Origin: Clostridiales bacterium
GTDB taxonomy: Bacteria; Bacillota; Clostridia; Oscillospirales; Oscillospiraceae
DNA length: 9,234 nt
Assembly (NCBI GenBank): GCA_021205375.1
Contig: JAJPXR010000141.1
Span: forward strand, 1 to 9,234
Direction: 5' to 3'
Shown: positions 4,169-9,234 of the stretch, piece by piece
How the letters are laid out: each line of letters starts with the position of its first letter
How positions within the stretch are numbered: the first letter of the stretch is position 1
Notes under the pieces: generated by a model
The model's input: only the letters and a program-made list of their open reading frames with translations
The model's database searches: none
What the model was told of the DNA's origin: nothing
Translations under genes and position numbers: made by a program

Positions 4169-6664
4169 TTACATACCGATCAGGTCAAACTGCTCGAAGG
4201 AGACCGTCAGGGTCACGTCCTTCCTGGGGTTGGGGTACTTGACCAGCACGGCCTTCTTGGTCTGGCTGTAATACCAGCCGGACTCGGCGGCCTCGAACTT
4301 GCGGCGGTTCAGGAAGTGCTCCAGTTGGGTGTCGCCCAGGCTGACCCAGAAGGGGCTCTTGTCCTTGCGGATCATTTCCACCACAACGCTCTCCACGTGG
4401 TCGGTGTAGCTGCCCTCGGCGGTGAAGGTCACCTTGACCACGTCCGCGCCGGACATCTGAATGGTGGTCTTGCGATACACGCCCTGGGTGTAATCGTTGC
4501 TGTCGCCGTCGTCGTCGTACATGACATAGGTGCTGGCGGCCTTGCCGGGGGCCAGGGTCAGGTGCAGGGCGGTGGTGTGGTCCTGGCACATGCTCATGAG
4601 CTGGTTGTCGGCCATGGGCACGATTGCGCCCTCCCGCAGGAACATGGGGATGGACTCCATGGTGACGGGGATCTCCACCGTCTGGCCGCCCTCGTAGCAG
4701 GTGAAGTTGTTGCCCCAGTCGTACCACTTGCACCCGGCGGGGAGATAGACCTTCTTGGTCTTGGCGCCCTTCTCGATGACGTTGGCCACCAGGATATCCC
4801 GGCCAAAGGTGAACTCGAAGCTCTCGTCATAGACCTTGGGGTCGTCCTGGAACTCGTAGACCAGGGCGCGCATGATGGGTGCGCCGGTCTGGGTGGCCTC
4901 GTACTCGGCGGAGTAGAGGTAGGGGGTCATGCGGTAGCGCAGCAGGATGGCGTCCCGGATGATGTCGGCGCTGCCCCGGAACATCCACGGCTCAGTGACG
5001 GTGTTGTCGTTGCTGGCGGAGTGGATGGAGAACCGGGCCTGGAAGATGCCCTGCTGTACCCAGCGGACGAACAGCTCTTCTTCGGGAGCGGGACCGGCGA
5101 AGCCGCCGATGTCCGCGCCCTCGTTGGGCTGACCGGAGAGGCCCATGCCGGTGATGATGGGGATGTTGTACTGGAGGGAGGTCCAACTGGTGTAGTTGTC
5201 GCCGCACCAGGTCTGGGCGTACTTCTGGATGCCGGAGCTGCCGGAGCGGCACACGGAGTAGGGCCGCTTGGTGGAATCGTGCTCCCGGACGGCCTCGTTG
5301 CTCAGGCGGCACATGAGGGTGCTCATGATGGGCTTGAGCTGGGCGATGGTGCCGCCCTTGCCGTCGAAGTTGCAGATGGCGTCCTTGTCCATCAGGCTGT
5401 CGTACTCGCAGTTGTCGTTCCAGATGGAGTTGGTGCCCACATCGATCAGGTTGTCGGTGACATACTTCTTCCAAATTTCACGGGCCTCCGGCTTGGTGTA
5501 ATCCCAGAAAGCGCCGTCGCCGCCCCACCACGCGCCGACCGCATAGGTGGAGGGGTCCTCGCTGTCCCGGACGAACACGTCCTGAGAGTTGAACTCGTCG
5601 AACCAGGGGTGGCACAGCAGGATGCCCGGCTTGATGTTGGGCACGTTCTCCGCGCTCTTGTCCATCATCTCGTGGAAATACTTGCTGGGGTCCTTAAACC
5701 GCTCGGTGTTCCAGTAGAACACGCAGCGCTTGTTGTTGTAGCTGGTGTAGCCGGAGGACAGGTGGAAGCCGTCGATGGGGAAGCCTTCCTCCTTGATGGT
5801 GTCGATGAAGCCCAGCACCGCGTCGTCGCTGTCCTTCTCCAGTTCGGGATAGTACATGGAGGAGCCTTGATAGCCCAGGGCGCGCTTGGGCAGCAGAGCG
5901 GGACGGCCGGTCAGCAGGGTATAGTTGTCCACGACCTTGGCCAAGGTGTTGCCGCCCAGCAGATACAGGTCGATGTCGCCGCCGTCGGCCTGCCAGTAGG
6001 TGTAGCGGGGCCAATAGTTGCTCTTCTCCCGGCCCATGTTGAACACGGACTCGTAGAAGTTGTGATAAAACAGGCCCACAGCCTTCTGGGTGTCCCGGTT
6101 GAGCTGGATGTAGAAGGGGATGTGCTTATAAAGGGTGTCCATCTTGGTGGGGTCGTAGCCCATGGCGTCGGTGGCCCGCTCCCGCAGGAATTCCTTGTTC
6201 TTGTTCAGCTTGCCGGTCTTTTCACCGAAGCCATAGAAGCAGTCCTCTTCGTTCATGCGGCTGTAGTGGACGACCCGGTTGTTGCTGTCCTTGACGAAGG
6301 GGTTGCCGGGCAGGGAGCTGTAGAGCAGGGTCCCCTCGCTGTCGTAGAGCTTGAAGCACAGGGGGTCTTTCTCCACCACCAGCTTGACCGCGGCGGAGGC
6401 CAGGGTCAGGGCGGTCTTGCTGGCGGGGATGGCGGGGGCCACGGGGGGCAGGTGCTTCCGTTCGGGGAACAGGGGGTCCAGCCGGTCCTCCCACGCCACG
6501 GTGTCGAGGACATAGGATTCCTCCGCGAACTCCTTGTCGAAGGAGGCCCGGACGCGGACGATCTCATCGGTGACAAAGCAAACCCTCACGTCCGCCTGGT
6601 TGGTGTGGATCAGGTACATCCCGCCCTGAGGCTCGTACCCGGCGTAAGTGGTACAAATTTTCAT
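4169..6664 (-). CDS. Glycoside hydrolase family 31 enzyme, paralog 2 (intact active-site set)
   Basis: This is a predicted retaining alpha-glycosidase or transglycosylase of 831 residues, without a signal peptide. The layout matches paralog 1: N-terminal beta-sandwich (about 1-240), barrel (about 250-600), C-terminal beta domains with YDDDG at 716-720. The predicted nucleophile is D417 in WNDNCE (415-420) and the acid/base D489 in WCGDN (486-490). Expected sugar-binding residues include D298 with H301 (IDGFHLSSGY), R473 and H548 (RFSIHS). By eye the two paralogs agree over their full length without large gaps, so this looks like an old tandem duplication. ATG 6664 is chosen because AAAGGAG lies 6 nt upstream; an in-frame TTG at 6685 lies upstream of that site and is rejected. 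The gene follows dctM after 177 bp and a terminator, so it is either read through or has its own promoter, which I could not identify. The usual GH31 motif is WxDMNE, so the WNDNCE form marks a distinct branch. Substrate unknown. Confidence 0.94.
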   Translation of the reverse strand: MKICTTYAGYEPQGGMYLIHTNQADVRVCFVTDEIVRVRASFDKEFAEESYVLDTVAWEDRLDPLFPERKHLPPVAPAIPASKTALTLASAAVKLVVEKDPLCFKLYDSEGTLLYSSLPGNPFVKDSNNRVVHYSRMNEEDCFYGFGEKTGKLNKNKEFLRERATDAMGYDPTKMDTLYKHIPFYIQLNRDTQKAVGLFYHNFYESVFNMGREKSNYWPRYTYWQADGGDIDLYLLGGNTLAKVVDNYTLLTGRPALLPKRALGYQGSSMYYPELEKDSDDAVLGFIDTIKEEGFPIDGFHLSSGYTSYNNKRCVFYWNTERFKDPSKYFHEMMDKSAENVPNIKPGILLCHPWFDEFNSQDVFVRDSEDPSTYAVGAWWGGDGAFWDYTKPEAREIWKKYVTDNLIDVGTNSIWNDNCEYDSLMDKDAICNFDGKGGTIAQLKPIMSTLMCRLSNEAVREHDSTKRPYSVCRSGSSGIQKYAQTWCGDNYTSWTSLQYNIPIITGMGLSGQPNEGADIGGFAGPAPEEELFVRWVQQGIFQARFSIHSASNDNTVTEPWMFRGSADIIRDAILLRYRMTPYLYSAEYEATQTGAPIMRALVYEFQDDPKVYDESFEFTFGRDILVANVIEKGAKTKKVYLPAGCKWYDWGNNFTCYEGGQTVEIPVTMESIPMFLREGAIVPMADNQLMSMCQDHTTALHLTLAPGKAASTYVMYDDDGDSNDYTQGVYRKTTIQMSGADVVKVTFTAEGSYTDHVESVVVEMIRKDKSPFWVSLGDTQLEHFLNRRKFEAAESGWYYSQTKKAVLVKYPNPRKDVTLTVSFEQFDLIGM

Positions 6665-6670
6665 AAAACG

Positions 6671-6677
6671 CTCCTTT
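6671..6677 (-). promoter_or_regulatory. Ribosome binding site deciding the start of GH31 paralog 2
   Basis: AAAGGAG on the minus strand ends 6 nt before ATG 6664. The site lies inside the in-frame extension to TTG 6685, so initiation at 6664 is far more likely. Confidence 0.75.
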
Positions 6678-6742
6678 AAATCCAAAGTTGTCCTGTTTTT
6701 GCCTGCCTTTCGAGGAAAAAACCGACGTTTTTGTCCGTTTTG

Positions 6743-6793
6743 GGTAAAATAACGGCGGTTCCCGGCAATCCGTGGGTTGCAAGAGAACCGCCG
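6743..6793 (-). terminator. Intrinsic terminator after dctM
   Basis: Read on the minus strand, CGGCGGTTC (6793-6785) pairs with GAACCGCCG (6761-6753). The 23-nt loop contains a further GCAA/TTGC pair. TTATTTTA follows the stem directly. It lies about 50 bp after the dctM stop and before the second GH31 gene, so it would limit read-through from the TRAP genes into the hydrolases. The remaining 6678-6742 is AT-rich; I see no convincing -35/-10 pair there. Confidence 0.8.
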
Positions 6794-6841
6794 CAGAGAC
6801 GTTATAACACTATGCTGTTTTGTGTGAAATGGAACTTACGG

Positions 6842-8161
6842 TCAGGTCCACCACATGGACTCCACCAGGTGCAGGGCGTAAGGCACGCACAGCGGGATGG
6901 CGGGGATGAAGGTGACCAGCAGCAGGGCGATGACCATGCAGCAGAAGATGGGGACAATGTATTTGGTGACGCCCTCTATCTTCACATGGGAGATGCCGCA
7001 GCCCACGAACAGGCAGGAGCCGACGGGCGGGGTGACGGAGCCGATGCCCAGGTTCAGGATGAGCATCAGGCCGAAGTGGACGGGGCTCATGCCAATGCTG
7101 GTGGCGATGGGCAGGAAGATGGGGGTGAAGATCAGCACGGCGGGGGTCAGGTCCAGGAACATGCCCATGACCAGCAGGAACACGTTCATGATGAGCAGCA
7201 GCACATAGCGGTTGCTGGAGATGCTCATCAGGCCGGCGCTGATGGCTTCGGGGATGCCGGTGTAGGACATGACGTAGGACATGATGGAAGAGGACGCGAT
7301 CAGGAACAGGATGGTGGCGGAGCTCTTCATGGTGTCGGCCAGCAGGTCATACAGGGTCTTGAAGTTCATTTCCCGATAGAGGGCAGCCAGGACGCCGCAG
7401 TACAGGCACATGACAACGCCGGCCTCGGTAGCGGTGAACGCGCCGCCCAGAATGCCGCCCATAACGATGACCACGGCCAGCAGGGAGGGAATGGCGTCCA
7501 CGAAGATCTTCCACGCGGGGTCCTCCTCCTTGACGGTGGACTTGGAGTAGCCCATCCGCACAGCCAGGATGATACCCATCGCGGCCACGCACACGCCCAG
7601 CAGGATGCCGGTCAGGTAGCCGCCCATGAACAGCGCGGTGACGGAGACGCCGCCGGCAGTGATGGAGTAAAGGATCAGGGGGCCGGAGGGCGGAATCAGG
7701 ATGCCAGTGGGGGCAGCGCAGATGTTGACCGCCGCGGAGTAGTTGGGGTCATACCCTTCGTCGTTCTCCAGAGGGCCAAGGATGGAGCCCATGGCGGAGG
7801 TGGCGGCCACGGAGGAGCCGGACACGGCGCCGAAGAACATGGAGGCCAGCACGTTGGTGGCGGCCAGGTAGCCGGGGATCCAACCCACGAACAGACGGGC
7901 CAGACGGATGATCCGCTTGGCAATGCCGCCCTTGTTCATGATGTTGCCGCCCAGGGAGAAGAAGGGCAGCGCCAGCAGGGAGAAGGAGTCCAGGCCGGAG
8001 AAGCAGCGCTGAGCCGCCGTCAGAGCAAAGACGGCGGGGTCCATGCCCGCCGCGAACGCGGTGGCGATGGAGGCGATGCCGATGCCGGCGGAGATGGGCA
8101 CACCGGCGAAGAGGAGGATGGCGAAAGAGCCGAACATAACGATGATAGACTGTACGACCAT
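6842..8161 (-). CDS. dctM: TRAP transporter large permease subunit, DctM family
   Basis: This is the large membrane subunit of a tripartite ATP-independent periplasmic-type (TRAP) transporter. It drives substrate uptake using an ion gradient, usually sodium, together with DctQ and the extracytoplasmic binding protein DctP. The protein has 439 residues, slightly longer than the usual 425 or so, and is almost entirely hydrophobic with about a dozen membrane segments. Family hallmarks are visible: SGSSVAATSAMG (114-125), GYDPNYSAAV (136-145), GILIPPSGP (153-161), FTATEAG (242-248) and the second-half repeat GIGSVTPPVG (372-381). The ATG at 8161 overlaps the dctQ stop as TAATG, and AAGGAGGT (8178-8171) lies 9 nt upstream, so dctQ and dctM are translationally coupled. 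The gene is followed by an intrinsic terminator. TRAP systems mostly carry carboxylates such as C4-dicarboxylates, sialic acid and uronates; this subunit does not reveal the substrate. Confidence 0.96.
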   Translation of the reverse strand: MVVQSIIVMFGSFAILLFAGVPISAGIGIASIATAFAAGMDPAVFALTAAQRCFSGLDSFSLLALPFFSLGGNIMNKGGIAKRIIRLARLFVGWIPGYLAATNVLASMFFGAVSGSSVAATSAMGSILGPLENDEGYDPNYSAAVNICAAPTGILIPPSGPLILYSITAGGVSVTALFMGGYLTGILLGVCVAAMGIILAVRMGYSKSTVKEEDPAWKIFVDAIPSLLAVVIVMGGILGGAFTATEAGVVMCLYCGVLAALYREMNFKTLYDLLADTMKSSATILFLIASSSIMSYVMSYTGIPEAISAGLMSISSNRYVLLLIMNVFLLVMGMFLDLTPAVLIFTPIFLPIATSIGMSPVHFGLMLILNLGIGSVTPPVGSCLFVGCGISHVKIEGVTKYIVPIFCCMVIALLLVTFIPAIPLCVPYALHLVESMWWT

Positions 8162-8643
8162 TATTCATCAACCTCCTTATTGTTACCAGTAAGAATCTGG
8201 ATGTATTTCAAGATACGGGCCACGACGATAAACACGCCGGAGATGGGAATGATGGAATAGAGAACTTTGTAGGGGATGTGCAGCACGGAAGAGATGTTGG
8301 TGGCGTTCATCATCAGTCTGCCGCCGCCGTAGACAAAGACGTAGCAGACGAAGAACAGAGTCATCACTTCGATGAACACAAACAGGACGGCAGAGGCGAC
8401 ACCGTGGACGCGGTCCTTGACCAGGTCCAGGGACAGGTGCTCGTCCTTGTAGAAGCAGTAGGCGGAGCCGAGCAGGGAGGCCCAAATCAGCACGTACCGC
8501 AAAACCTCGTCGGTAAAGGTCGAGGGATTATTCAGGATAAACCGGGTGAAGATCTGCCAGGTGCCAAAGACGACCAGCGCGCCCATGGCAACGGCCATAA
8601 CAAACCGCATCACCAGGTCCAAAATCTTATCAAGGGTTTTCAA
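8161..8643 (-). CDS. dctQ: TRAP transporter small permease subunit, DctQ family
   Basis: This is the small membrane subunit that pairs with DctM. It has 160 residues and four predicted membrane segments, at about 15-35, 49-66, 86-107 and 127-146. The family pattern is present between the first two: Q30-IFTRF, then TDEVLRYVLIWASLLGSA (44-61), then KDEHLSLD (66-73) in the loop, matching the usual (T/E)-E-x-x-R-Y and H-(L/I)-x-(L/V)-D signatures. No ATG is available at the 5' end. TTG 8643 is chosen because AAGGAG lies 8 nt upstream; the next Met (residue 12) would cut into the N-terminal amphipathic region. An out-of-frame ATG directly after the ribosome site reads only three codons before TGA. 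The gene overlaps dctM by one base and follows dctP after 187 bp containing inverted repeats. Confidence 0.94.
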   Translation of the reverse strand: MKTLDKILDLVMRFVMAVAMGALVVFGTWQIFTRFILNNPSTFTDEVLRYVLIWASLLGSAYCFYKDEHLSLDLVKDRVHGVASAVLFVFIEVMTLFFVCYVFVYGGGRLMMNATNISSVLHIPYKVLYSIIPISGVFIVVARILKYIQILTGNNKEVDE

Positions 8644-8651
8644 GATTTCAT

Positions 8652-8657
8652 CTCCTT
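8652..8657 (-). promoter_or_regulatory. Ribosome binding site for dctQ, which uses a TTG start
   Basis: AAGGAG on the minus strand is followed by 8 nt and TTG 8643. An ATG touches the site with no spacing and opens only ATG AAA TCT TGA, so it is not a plausible dctQ start. The site decides the unusual TTG. Confidence 0.65.
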
Positions 8658-8676
8658 CTCAAAGAGGCGGGAAACG

Positions 8677-8716
8677 CTGATGAAATGGCTTCGGAGGGTT
8701 CCAGCAATTTCATCAG
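8677..8716 (-). promoter_or_regulatory. Leader inverted repeat upstream of dctQ, possible alternative-pairing element
   Basis: On the minus strand CTGATGAAAT (8716-8707) pairs perfectly with ATTTCATCAG (8686-8677), 10 bp with a 20-nt loop. The second arm can instead pair over 8 bp with GATGAAAT at 8652-8645, which covers the end of the dctQ ribosome site and the bases before its TTG. The two pairings are mutually exclusive, so the leader could switch between open and closed states. The repeats are seen directly; the regulatory role is inference. Confidence 0.4.
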
Positions 8717-8742
8717 GGATTCCCTCTTGGGTGAACCGGGTG

Positions 8743-8783
8743 GGCGGCGGCGCAGAGGTCTCTCCGGCCCCCGTGCCGCCGCC
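8743..8783 (-). repeat. GC-rich stem-loop just after dctP
   Basis: GGCGGCGGC (8743-8751) and GCCGCCGCC (8775-8783) form a 9-bp all-GC stem with a 23-nt loop, beginning about 50 nt after the dctP stop on the minus-strand transcript. No T-run follows, so it is not a standard intrinsic terminator. Such structures between dctP and dctQ can protect the dctP message and let the binding protein be made in excess over the membrane subunits; that role is inferred. Confidence 0.4.
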
Positions 8784-8830
8784 GGATGAATCAACTGACG
8801 AAGAAAGGATGGATGTGGAACAAAAACAGA

Positions 8831-9234
8831 TTAGGCCAGGGCCTGGATCTGAGCGACCAGATCGGCCACTTCGTCGTCCAGGTTGTCATAGAGACTCTGG
8901 CAGGCTTCGCGGAACGCGTCGATGTCCATCTCATCGGACTCGATGAAGGTCACGCCATTGGCCTCGGCGTCGGTCTTGCACTCTTCCTCGAACTCGTCCC
9001 AGGCGGTCTTATACTCTTCGGTAGCTTCCTGAGCGCAGGTCTTCATGATGTTCTGCTGGTTCTCGGACATGGAGTTCCAGATGGAGGTGGAGATGACCAG
9101 GATATCGGGGATACGGGTGTGCTCATCATAGCAATAGTACTGAGTCACGTCGGAGTGGTCACGCATGGCGGTGATGTTGTTCTCCGCGCCGTCGATGGTG
9201 CCGTTCTGCATGGCGGTGTAGATCTCACTGTAGC
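8831..9234 (-). CDS. dctP: TRAP transporter substrate-binding protein, DctP family (C-terminal part)
   Basis: This is the extracytoplasmic binding protein that captures the ligand and delivers it to DctQM. Only the last 133 residues are in the window; the rest, including the lipoprotein signal and the conserved ligand-binding Arg, lies beyond the right edge. The visible part starts YSEIYTAMQNGTIDGAENN, the DctP family signature in which a Gln/Asn-Gly-x-(V/I)-Asp-Gly-x-Glu segment precedes the hinge. It continues with the PDILVISTSIWNSMSENQQ strand and helix, then an acidic helical tail rich in Glu and Asp that ends QIQALA. The stop is TAA at 8833-8831. It is first of the three TRAP genes in the window and 187 bp upstream of dctQ. 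The substrate cannot be assigned from this fragment. Confidence 0.93.
   Translation of the reverse strand, partial: YSEIYTAMQNGTIDGAENNITAMRDHSDVTQYYCYDEHTRIPDILVISTSIWNSMSENQQNIMKTCAQEATEEYKTAWDEFEEECKTDAEANGVTFIESDEMDIDAFREACQSLYDNLDDEVADLVAQIQALA

Noticed and set aside
3746..4242. Short open frames on both strands in the gap between the GH31 genes
   Set aside because: They read through the palindromic elements, overlap gene ends, lack ribosome sites and show no protein-like pattern.
4148..6679. An 843-codon open frame on the plus strand opposite GH31 paralog 2
   Set aside because: It is the mirror of a GC-rich coding gene. Its translation is dominated by Val, Gly, His, Leu and Ala runs with no recognisable domain, while the minus strand encodes a full GH31 protein with catalytic motifs and a ribosome site.
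6731..8260. A 509-codon plus-strand frame opposite dctM
   Set aside because: Its translation is a low-complexity mix of Gly, Asp, Gln and His, mirroring the codons of a membrane protein; dctM on the minus strand has clear TRAP motifs.

Overview
The window looks like chromosomal DNA from a GC-rich anaerobic Firmicute, most likely a gut clostridium of the Oscillospiraceae type. This is inferred from strong AAAGGAG-type ribosome binding sites, GC-rich third codon positions next to AT-rich promoter DNA, small palindromic intergenic repeats, and the gene families present. No rRNA or other taxonomic marker is in the window, so the assignment is only moderate.

Layout, left to right. (1) Positions 1-39 hold the first 13 codons of a leftward gene with a good ribosome binding site; its N-terminus resembles the mannitol dehydrogenase/fructuronate reductase family (weak evidence). 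(2) A divergent, rightward GntR/FCD-type transcription regulator follows, with a clear sigma-70 promoter (167-195) and an intrinsic terminator (967-1002). (3) Positions 1003-1241 are non-coding: a heptanucleotide tandem repeat and a compact double-hairpin repeat. (4) Everything from 1242 to the right edge is on the minus strand and reads right to left: a TRAP transporter (dctP fragment, dctQ, dctM), an intrinsic terminator, then two paralogous glycoside hydrolase family 31 (GH31) enzymes of 831 and 837 residues. The two GH31 genes are separated by 413 bp that contain two copies, in opposite orientation, of a hairpin-forming element of about 160 bp.

Likely biology (inference): the TRAP system imports a carboxylated compound using an ion gradient. 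The two GH31 enzymes lack signal peptides and would act in the cytoplasm on an imported glycoside. The divergent regulator and the reductase-like gene suggest a uronate or sugar-acid pathway. Together this would be a locus for a small acidic glycoside, such as a glycosylated uronate or hydroxy-acid; the substrate cannot be read from the sequence.

The most interesting non-coding signals are the paired hairpin elements, whose arms carry compensatory changes between copies while loop and bulge are conserved; a possible pair of mutually exclusive hairpins ahead of dctQ; and divergence of predicted active-site residues between the two GH31 paralogs.
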